This document shows, piece after piece, positions 1 to 7,253 of a stretch of 15,686 bases of DNA (position 1 is its first letter; each line of letters begins with the position of its first letter). A model generated the notes under the pieces. That model had not been told where the DNA came from. It ran no database searches and was given only the letters and a program-made list of their open reading frames with translations. The stretch comes from Phycisphaerales bacterium (GTDB lineage: Bacteria; Planctomycetota; Phycisphaerae; Phycisphaerales; UBA1924). The position numbers were made by a program, and so were the translations under genes. The stretch lies in assembly GCA_020054055.1 (NCBI GenBank), contig JAGVLZ010000084.1:1-15686 (forward strand), in the 5' to 3' direction.

Positions 1-746
1 GACATCACATCTCGATACCCCGCGACCTCGGGGATCGAGTATTCACCCTGTGACCATGGATACCCCGCGCTCGTCTGTCCTCCGAGTTCCGGCGGGCCGC
101 CGATCGGCTGCTCCTCCGACGAAGTCGAGTAGGTCCAGTACCCCGGCTGGCCCGGGCCGTAGCGGTTCGGATCGAAGTGGGCACTTTTGATCCATTCGTC
201 GAGCGTGGGGATCCAATACTTCGCATCGGGGTTGCGCGCGACCTGGTCCGTGTACCCGTACCCCTCGACGTAGCCGAAGGTCGATGTGTCGTACGCGCCG
301 TTCTCGAATGCTTCCGGCGTCAGCGCCTTGTCGTTGTGCAGCCAGTTGGCGTAGCGGGCCGCGAACCACCACCCCACCTCGACGCCGCGGTTGGCGGCGG
401 CGGGGTGCATCGAATAGTTCTGCCCGCCGGTCCAGTTGATCGAATAACTGGTGAACAATGTGAGGTCCGCAAATCGCGGCTCGACGAAGGGCGCGTACGC
501 CTGCACGAACTCGAACCACTCCGACCCTGTCACCTCCGTCCGGCTGATCTGGAACTCGTAGTCCACCCCCCCGAGCAACCCGTACGGCGCCCCCGGCGTC
601 GCGTCGTAGACATACGGCGCATTCCCCGCGTGCGTGATCGTCGCCCAGCGCTCGGACTCGGGGATGGGGTGCTGGGCGAAACAGTCGGCCGACAGCGCAG
701 CCGCGATCAAACACACCATCGAAATGACCGCCCGGCTTCCAGCCAT
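1..746 (-). CDS. Exported SUMF1/FGE-fold (formylglycine-generating enzyme-like) protein, 3' end missing
   Basis: The reading frame opens at the ATG complementary to 744-746 and stays open to the left edge, giving 248 codons. An AGGGAG ribosome binding site (plus-strand 754-759) lies 7 nt before the start. Residues 1-25 form a signal peptide with a hydrophobic core ending in CFA-Q, so the protein is probably exported. The SUMF1-like pattern follows: a YEFQISRTEVTGSEW segment (about 63-77), AARYANWLHND (129-139), and YWIPTLDEWIKSAHFD (177-192), equivalent to the usual RLPTEAEWEYAA segment. These match SUMF1/FGE-domain proteins of planctomycetes, many of which end in a PEP-CTERM anchor; the C-terminus lies outside the window, so that cannot be tested. 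Catalytic formylglycine formation is not shown, because the C-terminal cysteines of true FGE would also be outside. The fold assignment is fairly sure; the function is unknown. Confidence 0.8.
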   Translation of the reverse strand, partial: MAGSRAVISMVCLIAAALSADCFAQHPIPESERWATITHAGNAPYVYDATPGAPYGLLGGVDYEFQISRTEVTGSEWFEFVQAYAPFVEPRFADLTLFTSYSINWTGGQNYSMHPAAANRGVEVGWWFAARYANWLHNDKALTPEAFENGAYDTSTFGYVEGYGYTDQVARNPDAKYWIPTLDEWIKSAHFDPNRYGPGQPGYWTYSTSSEEQPIGGPPELGGQTSAGYPWSQGEYSIPEVAGYRDVM

Positions 747-776
747 GGAATCGCTCCCTGTTTCCCTTGCAACTGG

Positions 777-804
777 AACGTACTCGCGGAAAGATGGAAG
801 TCAA
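777..804 (-). promoter_or_regulatory. Possible sigma-70-type promoter of the SUMF1-like gene
   Basis: Read on the minus strand, TTGACT (complement of 799-804) and TACGTT (complement of 777-782) are separated by 16 bp. The -35 box matches consensus at five of six positions, the -10 box at three. Transcription would start near 770, leaving a leader of about 24 nt that contains the AGGGAG ribosome binding site. The position is good, but no experimental or comparative support is available. Confidence 0.35.
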
Positions 805-1025
805 GCGAACTCCAGCAAACGGCCCGAGACCTCACGGGTTTCTTTCGGTCGAACCAATCCGCGATGCGGGAGCAACACTTCGCAGGCACCTCGTGCTGGC
901 CTGCCTACCAGCGTCCTAACTGACCCGCCGAGAGGTCTTAGCGCAATCTGAACACTGGCGTGGTCCAATGCGTGCGACCATCGGGGGTCGTTGCGGGTTC
1001 AACTTCGCATAGCGTCTCTTACGAC

Positions 1026-1030
1026 AGGAA
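1026..1030 (+). promoter_or_regulatory. Ribosome binding site that selects the pstS start
   Basis: AGGAA lies 8 nt before the GTG at 1039. The same frame is open back to a TTG at 991, but the GTG gives a clean signal peptide and has this site, whereas the upstream TTG would add 16 residues that spoil the signal sequence. Confidence 0.6.
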
Positions 1031-1038
1031 CCACGATC

Positions 1039-2028
1039 GTGAACACATCACTGACCGGCGCACTGAGTCTCGCGTCGATTTCACTTCTTGCGGCCATGAC
1101 CGTGGCGCAGGCGCCTTCATCGTTGACCGGAACGGTGAAGGCCGACGGCTCGTCCACCGTCTATCCGATCACCGAGGCGGTGGCGGAGGAGTTCAAGAAG
1201 ATCGTCCCCGGCGTGAACGTGACGGTGGGCGTCTCGGGGACCGGCGGCGGGTTCAAGCGCTTCTGCGCGGGGGAGACGGACATCTCGAACGCTTCGCGTC
1301 CGATCAAGAAGGAAGAGAGCGAGAAGGCCGCGAGCAGTAATGTGGAGTTCATCGAGGTGCCGATCGCCTACGACGGGCTGTCGATCGTCGTGAACCCGAA
1401 GAATATGTGGGTGAACCACCTGACGCTCGACGAGGTCAAGAAGATCTGGACCGACGGGACGAGCGTGAAGACGTGGAGGGATGTCCGGGCCGAGTGGCCC
1501 GACAAGCCGATCCGCATTTTCTCTCCCGGCACCGATTCGGGCACATTTGATTACTTCAAGGAAGTCGTCGTCGGGAGCAAGGGCTCGATCCGCGGCGATA
1601 TGTCGGTCTCCGAGGATGACAACGTGCTGGTCAAGGGGGTCACGGGCGATGAGAACGCGATCGGGTTCTTCGGGTGCGCGTACTACTTCGAGAACAAGGA
1701 TGCGCTCAAGATCGTGCCGATCGACGCGGGCAAGGGGGCGATCGCGCCGACGCACGAGACGATCGAGACGGGGACGTACGCGCCGTTCAGCCGTCCGCTG
1801 TTCATCTATGTGAACCGCAAGGCGGTCGAACGGCCGGAGGTCAAGGCGTTCGTCGGTTTCTATCTTCAGAGCGCGGGCAAACTGGCGGAGGAAGTCGGGT
1901 ATGTGAAGTTGCCCTCGGAGGTCTACAGCCGCGCCGCGCGGAACATCGCCGCGCGTCGAACGGGGACGCAGTTCACCGACGACCAGGGTCAGCCCCTGCA
2001 CGGCCCTCTGGCGGACCTGTACCAGTAA
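1039..2028 (+). CDS. pstS: Phosphate ABC transporter, substrate-binding protein PstS
   Basis: This is the periplasmic phosphate-binding component that delivers phosphate to the PstCA permease. The GTG start at 1039 gives 329 residues with an N-terminal signal peptide ending around AQA-P (residue 25). The mature protein shows the family's phosphate-contacting segments: ADGSSTVYP (35-43), SGTGGGFKRF (66-75), SNASRP (83-88) and GTDSGTFDYF (164-173). The IGFFGCAYY segment (208-216) is also typical. There is no lipobox, so it is likely soluble. It heads the pst operon, with pstC starting 39 bp downstream. Phosphate starvation control is expected from family knowledge, but no PHO box was recognised upstream. 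Confidence 0.95.
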   Translation: MNTSLTGALSLASISLLAAMTVAQAPSSLTGTVKADGSSTVYPITEAVAEEFKKIVPGVNVTVGVSGTGGGFKRFCAGETDISNASRPIKKEESEKAASSNVEFIEVPIAYDGLSIVVNPKNMWVNHLTLDEVKKIWTDGTSVKTWRDVRAEWPDKPIRIFSPGTDSGTFDYFKEVVVGSKGSIRGDMSVSEDDNVLVKGVTGDENAIGFFGCAYYFENKDALKIVPIDAGKGAIAPTHETIETGTYAPFSRPLFIYVNRKAVERPEVKAFVGFYLQSAGKLAEEVGYVKLPSEVYSRAARNIAARRTGTQFTDDQGQPLHGPLADLYQ

Positions 2029-2067
2029 GTTGGAGCGCGGAATCGAACGCACCACCGACCGCGCTGC

Positions 2068-3030
2068 ATGACCACGATCCAGGCTCAGCCCGGCGCTCTT
2101 CTCCCCCTCGATCACTCGGCGGGGCGCGAGCGGTCGCGCACGCTGCGACGGTTCCGCGAAGCGTTCATGACGGCGGCGCTGATGGCGTGCGCGATCTTCT
2201 CGACACTGACGACGTTCGCGATCATCGGCGTGCTTCTGGAGGAAACGCGACGCTTCTTCACGATGCCCGATGTGTCGCCCGGTGAGTTCTTCCTGACCGC
2301 GACGTGGCAGCCCCTGCTCGGCGCCGAGAAGCACTTCGGCGTCTGGCCGCTGGTGTGCGGGACGATGCTGGTGACGGGTGTTTCGGCGCTGCTGGCGCTC
2401 CCGCTGGGGTTGATTACCGCGATTTATCTGAGTGAGTATGCGCCGCGCGGTCTGCGCGCCGTGCTGAAACCCGTGCTCGAGATTCTCGCCGGCATTCCGA
2501 CTGTCGTGTACGGGTTCTTTGCGCTGACGTTCATCACGCCGGCGTTGCTCGGCGCCGGGGTTGAGGTTGATTCGTACAACGCTCTCAGCGCCGGCCTCGC
2601 GGTGGGGATCATGACGCTGCCGATCGTCTGCTCGCTCTCGGAGGATGCGCTCCAGGCCGTGCCGCGCAGCCTGCGCGAGGGCGCCTACGCCTGCGGCGGT
2701 ACGAGGTTGGATGTCTCGTTGCGCGTCGTCGTTCCCGCGGCGCTCTCCGGCATCATCGCGTCGTTTCTGCTGGCGATCGCGCGGGCCATCGGCGAAACGA
2801 TGATCGTCGCCCTGGCCGCGGGGGGGCTCGCGCAACTGACCGCCGATCCGCGCGACCAGGTGCAGACGATGACGGGGTACATGGTGCAGATCTTTCTCGG
2901 CGATGCCTCGGCGGCGGGGGTGGAGTACCGCTCGTCGTACGCGGTCGCGTTCATGCTCTTCCTGATGACTCTCGTTGTCACGATCGTGGGCTACCGGATC
3001 ATGCGGCGCTACCGGGAGGAGTACCAATGA
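2068..3030 (+). CDS. pstC: Phosphate ABC transporter permease PstC
   Basis: The 320-residue inner-membrane permease has six predicted membrane segments, at about 33-56, 91-121, 140-160, 172-192, 225-250 and 291-311. The ABC-permease EAA loop lies at about 197-227 (VPRSLREGAYACGGTR), where PstB would dock. Typical PstC/A segments are seen at LSEYAPRG (121-128) and LAGIPTVVYGFFAL (140-153). With PstA it forms the transmembrane channel for phosphate. The start ATG lacks a clear Shine-Dalgarno site; the next in-frame ATG would cut into the first membrane helix, so 2068 is preferred. Its stop codon overlaps the pstA start (ATGA), implying coupled translation. Confidence 0.95.
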   Translation: MTTIQAQPGALLPLDHSAGRERSRTLRRFREAFMTAALMACAIFSTLTTFAIIGVLLEETRRFFTMPDVSPGEFFLTATWQPLLGAEKHFGVWPLVCGTMLVTGVSALLALPLGLITAIYLSEYAPRGLRAVLKPVLEILAGIPTVVYGFFALTFITPALLGAGVEVDSYNALSAGLAVGIMTLPIVCSLSEDALQAVPRSLREGAYACGGTRLDVSLRVVVPAALSGIIASFLLAIARAIGETMIVALAAGGLAQLTADPRDQVQTMTGYMVQIFLGDASAAGVEYRSSYAVAFMLFLMTLVVTIVGYRIMRRYREEYQ

Positions 3031-4565
3031 GTGGCCCGGACGAGCCCCTGCTGGGGCGCGAAAAGCCGGCGTGGCGGCGGCGTCTCATCGACCGACTCTT
3101 CGTGATCGGCTGCGTGGCGTCCGCGTTCGTCTCGGTGCTGATCCTGGTTGTGCTGCTCGGGTCCATCGTCGTGCGCGGCTGGGGGCACCTCGACTGGGCG
3201 TTCTTGAACCACTACCCCTCGCGCAATGCGGCCGACGCGGGCTTGAAGGCCGCGCTGTGGGGGACCATCTGGCTCTGCGCGACGTGCATGATTCTCGCGC
3301 TCCCGCTGGGTGTGGGGGCGGCGATCCTGCTCGAGGAGTACGCCCCGAAGGGACTCTGGGCCAGGCGGGCGCACTCATTCGTCGAACTGAACATCCGGAA
3401 CCTCGCGGGCGTGCCTTCGATCGTGTACGGGATCATCGGGCTGACCGTGTTCGTCCGATGCTTCGGCCTGCTCGGCAATCCGAATCAATACGATCAGATG
3501 ATCCGCGCGACACTCGCCAACGGCGTGGTCGTCCAAGGGATGCTCGTCGAGGATCGTCCCGAGTCAGTGGTGATCGACGTGACGGGGGTGGACGGCGGGG
3601 CGGCGCAGGCGGAGGGGATGTCCTGGCCGACGGGGGTCGAGGTCAGTCTGGCGCTGGTTCAGGGTGAAACGGAGAAACTGTTGTCCGCGAAGCCCGGTGA
3701 GGCCGTCAGTTTCTCGATTCGGCGGGACTACAACCTTCCCCTCGACCTCGCGTTTGCGCTCGCGCCGGCCGAAGAGTGGGAAACTCCGAGCGTGCTGAAG
3801 GTCGATGGGGTGTTCCGTGAGTCGCGGCCTGGCCTGCTTGTGCTCAACGACCCGATGGAGGGGCGGATGGAGGTTCCCACCACGACGGTGCTCGTCCGAG
3901 AATCCTTCGCGGTTCGGACCCACGAGTTCTATCTCAGGTCCAACGAGGTTGTACGGGGCGATTCGCTCTCGATCGGTGAGAAGTCGGCCACGCTGGTCTC
4001 AGGCGGGAGAGCGCGCACGATCAATCGCGATGACATCCAAGGGTATCGATCGATCGGCTCGCTTGCCATCGGGCAGGAGGAGTCGTTCTTCTATGTGAGG
4101 CTGCCGCTGGGCGGGAGCGTTCTCGCGGGAGCGCTGACGCTGATGCTGGTGATTCTTCCTGTGGTGATTATTTCGTCCCAGGAAGCGATCCGTGCTGTGC
4201 CCAAGTCCTTGCGCGAAGGGGCGTTTGCCGCGGGTGCGACGCGGTGGCAGATGGTCTCGCGGATGGTGTTGCCGTCGGCGATGCCCGGGATCATGACCGG
4301 GGCGATTCTGGCGATGAGCCGCGCGATCGGCGAGGCGGCGCCGTTGCTGGTGGTGGGGGGGTTCCTGTTCATCACGTTCACGCCGACGAACGTGATGAGC
4401 GACTTCGCGGCGATGCCGCTGCAGATTTACCAGTGGGCGAGCCGTCCGCAGCCCGAGTTCTACGGCGTCGCGGCGGCGGGGATCATCGTGCTCGTGGCGG
4501 TGCTGCTGGGGTTCAACGCGGCGGCTATCCTCATCCGGCAGAAGTTCCAGAAGCACACCCGATGA
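3027..4565 (+). CDS. pstA: Phosphate ABC transporter permease PstA with a large extra periplasmic domain
   Basis: This is the second permease subunit, but at 512 residues it is far longer than the usual roughly 280-300. The permease parts are normal: helix 1 at about 26-50, helix 2 at 75-102 followed by LLEEYAPKG, NLAGVPSIVYGIIGL (125-139) in helix 3, helix 4 at 364-386, the EAA loop VPKSLREGAFAAGATR (391-406), and two final helices. About 210 residues (roughly 148-358) are inserted between helices 3 and 4. Because the EAA loop after helix 4 is cytoplasmic, the 3-4 loop must face the periplasm. The insert is rich in beta-type alternation and has no membrane segment. Its fold is not recognised. 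The frame is unbroken and base composition matches the neighbours, so this is a real insertion and not a frameshift. The gene overlaps pstC and pstB by 4 nt each. Confidence 0.93.
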   Translation: MSGPDEPLLGREKPAWRRRLIDRLFVIGCVASAFVSVLILVVLLGSIVVRGWGHLDWAFLNHYPSRNAADAGLKAALWGTIWLCATCMILALPLGVGAAILLEEYAPKGLWARRAHSFVELNIRNLAGVPSIVYGIIGLTVFVRCFGLLGNPNQYDQMIRATLANGVVVQGMLVEDRPESVVIDVTGVDGGAAQAEGMSWPTGVEVSLALVQGETEKLLSAKPGEAVSFSIRRDYNLPLDLAFALAPAEEWETPSVLKVDGVFRESRPGLLVLNDPMEGRMEVPTTTVLVRESFAVRTHEFYLRSNEVVRGDSLSIGEKSATLVSGGRARTINRDDIQGYRSIGSLAIGQEESFFYVRLPLGGSVLAGALTLMLVILPVVIISSQEAIRAVPKSLREGAFAAGATRWQMVSRMVLPSAMPGIMTGAILAMSRAIGEAAPLLVVGGFLFITFTPTNVMSDFAAMPLQIYQWASRPQPEFYGVAAAGIIVLVAVLLGFNAAAILIRQKFQKHTR

Positions 4566-5434
4566 GGCACGCCGACGCACCGAGCCTGTTGAAGGAATCC
4601 CGGGAGAGCGCCGCGCTCAACCCGCTGGCGAACGTCGCGCGCCTCGGGGTCGCCGGCCAGGCGGACAGCACGACCCGCGCTCCGGTGGCGCTGACCGTTC
4701 GTGATTTCTCCGCGTGGTACGGCTCGTTCCAGGCGATCAAGTCCGTTTCGTTCGAGGTGCGCACCAAGCGTGTCACGGCCCTCATCGGCCCCAGCGGGTG
4801 CGGCAAGAGCACCTTCCTCCGATGGATCAACCGGATGAACGACATGGTCGCCTCGGCCCGCGCCGAGGGAACGCTCAATCTGCACGGCATCGACCTGCTC
4901 GACCAGCGGATGGACGTTGTCGACCTGCGCCGGCGGGTCGGCATGGTCTTCCAGAAGCCCAATCCATTCCCGAAGTCGATCTACGACAACATCGCGTTTG
5001 GGCCGCGACTGCATCGGTCCTTCCGTCGGGCGGAACTGGACCGGTTAGTGGAGCAATCCTTGCGTCACGCGGCCCTGTGGGAAGAGGTGAAGGACCGGCT
5101 GCACGATTCGGCGCTCGGATTGTCGGGGGGGCAGCAGCAGAGGCTTTGCATCGCCCGGGCGATCGCCGTGGGGCCGGAGGTGCTTCTCATGGATGAGCCC
5201 TGTTCCGCTCTGGACCCGCAGGCGACGCTCCGCATCGAGGACCTGATCCGGCAACTTCGCAGCGAGTACACCATCGTGATCGTGACCCACAACATGCAGC
5301 AGGCGGCCCGGATTTCGGACGTGACGGCATTCTTCTACGAGGGGGCCCTGATCGAAGCGGGCCGAACCATCGACCTCTTTACCAAGCCCCAGAAAAAGCA
5401 GACGGAGGAGTATGTGACGGGGCGATTCGGCTAA
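4562..5434 (+). CDS. pstB: Phosphate ABC transporter ATP-binding protein PstB
   Basis: This is the cytoplasmic ATPase that powers PstCA. The ATG at 4562 overlaps the pstA stop (ATGA) and gives 290 residues; the frame is open further upstream only inside pstA. All ABC motifs are present: Walker A GPSGCGKST (76-84), Q-loop Gln131 in VFQKPNPFP, signature LSGGQQQR (187-194), Walker B LLMDEP (208-213) and H-loop His243 in VTHNMQQA. The RMNDM and NPFPKSIYDNIAFGPR segments are characteristic of PstB among ABC ATPases. The first 40 residues are an extra, polar N-terminal tail compared with the roughly 250-260-residue family norm. phoU follows after 89 bp. Confidence 0.96.
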   Translation: MRHADAPSLLKESRESAALNPLANVARLGVAGQADSTTRAPVALTVRDFSAWYGSFQAIKSVSFEVRTKRVTALIGPSGCGKSTFLRWINRMNDMVASARAEGTLNLHGIDLLDQRMDVVDLRRRVGMVFQKPNPFPKSIYDNIAFGPRLHRSFRRAELDRLVEQSLRHAALWEEVKDRLHDSALGLSGGQQQRLCIARAIAVGPEVLLMDEPCSALDPQATLRIEDLIRQLRSEYTIVIVTHNMQQAARISDVTAFFYEGALIEAGRTIDLFTKPQKKQTEEYVTGRFG

Positions 5435-5523
5435 AAACACTTCAAGCGGTCCGCCGGATTGCCGATGCATAGGATTGGGCCGCACGCGAAGAGCCGGGTC
5501 GAACGATCCAGACAACTCCAACG

Positions 5524-6192
5524 ATGGCAAGCCTCTCCAACGAACTCCTGAATCTACGCCGGTTGCTTTTGACGATGTCCGCCGAGGTCGAGCAGCGCGT
5601 CAATCAGGCGCTCGACGGGCTGCTCAAGCACGACCTTCGATCGGCCGAGGCGGTTCGCGAGGGCGACGACCCCATCGACCAGTTGGACATGGACGTCGAA
5701 TCCGAGTGCGCGACGATTCTGGCGTTGCACCAGCCGGTCGCGAGCGACCTGCGGTATGTGATGGCCGCGCTCCGCATCAATGCGGACCTGGAAAAGATCG
5801 CCGATCTGGCCCGGGGCATTGCGAAGAAGGTGATTAAACTCGAGTATCTGAAGCCGATGGAGCGCCCTCCCGTGTTGCTTGACATGGCGTCGTCCGTGCG
5901 AGCCATGATCGCCGACACGATGCGATCGCTCGCCAACGGCGACGCGAACCTCGCGCTGAATGTCCGCGGGGCCGACAAGACGGTGGATCGTCAGTACAAG
6001 GAACTGATGACGTGGGCGGCCCAGCAGATGTCGATCCCCGGTCACGACCCGAAGGCGCTGCTGGATGTCATCGGGATTGTGCGGTCGATCGAGCGGATCG
6101 CCGACCTGTGCGCGAACGTTGCCGAATCGGTGATCTTTGCAGCCGACGGGACGGTCGTTCGTCACCAGCCGGTCGTGCGTTCCGCGAGTTAG
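5524..6192 (+). CDS. phoU: Phosphate signalling regulator PhoU
   Basis: PhoU is a helical cytoplasmic protein that links the state of the Pst transporter to phosphate signalling and restrains uptake. The 222-residue protein has the two repeated three-helix PhoU units, each with the metal-binding pattern: DLEKIADLA (88-96, Glu90 and Asp94) and SIERIADLC (188-196, Glu190 and Asp194). Length and both motifs are as expected for the family. The ATG has no strong Shine-Dalgarno site. The 89-bp gap after pstB contains a TAGGAT sequence (5470-5475) that could be a -10 box, but without a convincing -35. No PhoR kinase is encoded nearby; an orphan response regulator follows after 214 bp. Confidence 0.94.
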   Translation: MASLSNELLNLRRLLLTMSAEVEQRVNQALDGLLKHDLRSAEAVREGDDPIDQLDMDVESECATILALHQPVASDLRYVMAALRINADLEKIADLARGIAKKVIKLEYLKPMERPPVLLDMASSVRAMIADTMRSLANGDANLALNVRGADKTVDRQYKELMTWAAQQMSIPGHDPKALLDVIGIVRSIERIADLCANVAESVIFAADGTVVRHQPVVRSAS

Positions 6193-6248
6193 CGGTCAAA
6201 AACAACGCTCTTCACCAGAAATTCATATGTGGGGAGCAGAATACTGCG

Positions 6249-6263
6249 GATTCCCTAGGAATC
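6249..6263. promoter_or_regulatory. Short palindrome upstream of the response regulator, possible operator
   Basis: GATTCC (6249-6254) and GGAATC (6258-6263) form perfect 6-bp arms around CTA. The site lies in the 214-bp space between phoU and the response regulator gene, about 145 nt before its start, a reasonable position for a dimeric regulator site. The surrounding 6220-6290 is AT-richer than the neighbouring coding DNA, as promoters often are in GC-rich genomes. No other copy was noticed in the window. Confidence 0.35.
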
Positions 6264-6406
6264 AGTCGCTTTCCTATGGTTACAGTGTACCGGCGGGAAG
6301 GTCGGTGCCCTTGCGGGTGCAAGGTCATGGTCGTGGATGGCGAATCATCGGAGGCGGAGCGAGGCCCATGGTCGGCGCCCGGGGTCGGGCGAGGGAGGCT
6401 CTCCTG

Positions 6407-7075
6407 ATGGAGCAACCGCGAGCAACGCGAGTGATGTGCGTGGACGACCACGGGTTTCTGATCGAGGGACTTCGCGCGCGGATCGCGCTCGAGCCCACGA
6501 TGGAGTTTGTCGGATCGCTCGGGACGCTCGAAGGATTGCACGCGGAGATCGGGCGATTGGAGCCCGACATCCTGCTCGTCGATGTCGAGATTCCCGGGCC
6601 CGACGTGTTCCTCGTCATCAGCGACCTTCGGCGTTCGAGGCCCGGGCTGCGCGTGGTGGTGCTCAGCGCGCATGTGCGGGATCGGTACATCGACAGCGCG
6701 ATTTCCTCGGGCGCACGGGGCTATCTGGCGAAGACCGAGGACCCGACGGCGATCATCGACGGCCTGCGGCGCGTCATGCGCGGTGAGTTCGCGTTCAGCC
6801 CCGACGTGATCTCGCGCGTGAATCATCACCGCAGCGCGTCGACGGTGGAAGAGATGCCCAAGCCCTCGTCGAGGCTTGGAACGCTGACGCCGAGGGAGCA
6901 CCAGATTCTCAGGATGATCGGTCAGGGTCAGTCGCGGACGGAGATCGCGCGCATGATCCATCGGAGTCCGAAGACGGTGGATGCGCACCGGGCCGCGATC
7001 ATGGAAAAACTGGGGATTCACGACCGTGTGGAACTGGCCCGGTATGCGATCCGTGAAGGCCTGGTGGAGATCTAG
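6407..7075 (+). CDS. NarL/LuxR-family DNA-binding response regulator (orphan)
   Basis: The product is a two-domain transcription regulator of 222 residues. The receiver domain (about 8-125) has the acidic pocket Asp13/Asp14, phosphoacceptor Asp59 in LLVDVEIPG, Ser87 and Lys109. The C-terminal LuxR-type helix-turn-helix domain (about 157-222) has LTPREHQILRMIGQG, TEIARMIHRSPKTVDAHRA and KLGIHDRVELARYA. The ATG at 6407 is preceded by GGGAGG (6393-6398) at 8 nt spacing; the open frame continues upstream into phoU only by chance. No histidine kinase gene lies beside it, so its partner is unknown. PhoB, the usual pst regulator, has an OmpR-type winged helix, so this is not PhoB. A role in phosphate control is suggested only by position. 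Confidence 0.92.
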   Translation: MEQPRATRVMCVDDHGFLIEGLRARIALEPTMEFVGSLGTLEGLHAEIGRLEPDILLVDVEIPGPDVFLVISDLRRSRPGLRVVVLSAHVRDRYIDSAISSGARGYLAKTEDPTAIIDGLRRVMRGEFAFSPDVISRVNHHRSASTVEEMPKPSSRLGTLTPREHQILRMIGQGQSRTEIARMIHRSPKTVDAHRAAIMEKLGIHDRVELARYAIREGLVEI

Positions 7076-7125
7076 GGGATTGGCGGTGCATGATCGCCCG
7101 GGCTGATCGGAGCGGTCGGTCCACT

Positions 7126-7134
7126 TGCTATCAT
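7126..7134 (+). promoter_or_regulatory. Possible extended -10 promoter element of the CHAD/Ppx operon
   Basis: TGCTATCAT combines an extended -10 dinucleotide TG with TATCAT, one mismatch from TATAAT. No good -35 box is present. It follows the end of the response regulator gene by about 50 nt and would start transcription near 7141, before the first thymidylate-kinase-like gene. Confidence 0.35.
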
Positions 7135-7180
7135 TGCCTCGTGGAAGGGCTTTGTTTGGATACTCTTTCGGCCTTGCCGT

Positions 7181-7185
7181 AGGAG
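7181..7185 (+). promoter_or_regulatory. AGGAG ribosome binding site suggesting an alternative TTG start
   Basis: AGGAG sits 8 nt before an in-frame TTG at 7194. If used, the kinase-like protein gains 20 residues (254 in total). The first ATG, 7254, has no clear ribosome binding site, so the true start is unsettled. Confidence 0.35.
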
Positions 7186-7253
7186 CGACCCTGTTGTCTC
7201 ACGCGCCATACAGTTCAGCGAGCCGTTCCGAAGAGTCGGGCTTTCGGCCGGGC

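Larger units (their letters stand above)
747..1038. promoter_or_regulatory. Divergent intergenic region between the SUMF1-like gene and pstS
   Basis: This 292-bp spacer must hold the control elements of both divergent genes. No clear E. coli-type PHO box (paired CTGTCAT repeats) was found before pstS, and no convincing -35/-10 pair for pstS could be picked. An imperfect inverted repeat, GCAGGC (882-887) and GCCTGC (899-904), encloses a smaller GCAC-CTC-GTGC hairpin (886-896); it could be an operator or chance. No further coding frame with good support is seen. Confidence 0.4.

Noticed and set aside
43..804. Minus-strand 253-codon open frame in a different frame over the left gene
   Set aside because: Its translation is Arg-rich with no motifs; the correct frame is the one starting at 746 with SUMF1-type motifs.
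956..971. Sigma-54-like TGGCG...TGC before pstS
   Set aside because: Spacing between GG and GC is 11, not 10, and the boxes match poorly.
1117..3027. Very long open frame on the minus strand (636 codons) opposite pstS and pstC
   Set aside because: It is an Arg/His/Asp-rich shadow of two clear genes, a common effect of high GC; it has no recognisable domain.
3468..4100. Possible frameshift or gene insertion inside pstA
   Set aside because: The frame is unbroken, the flanking helices continue in the same frame, and composition matches; it is an in-frame domain insertion.
7084..7110. GATC-GCCCGGGC-T-GATC near-palindrome after the response regulator as a terminator
   Set aside because: There is a bulge, no loop and no T-run; too weak to call.
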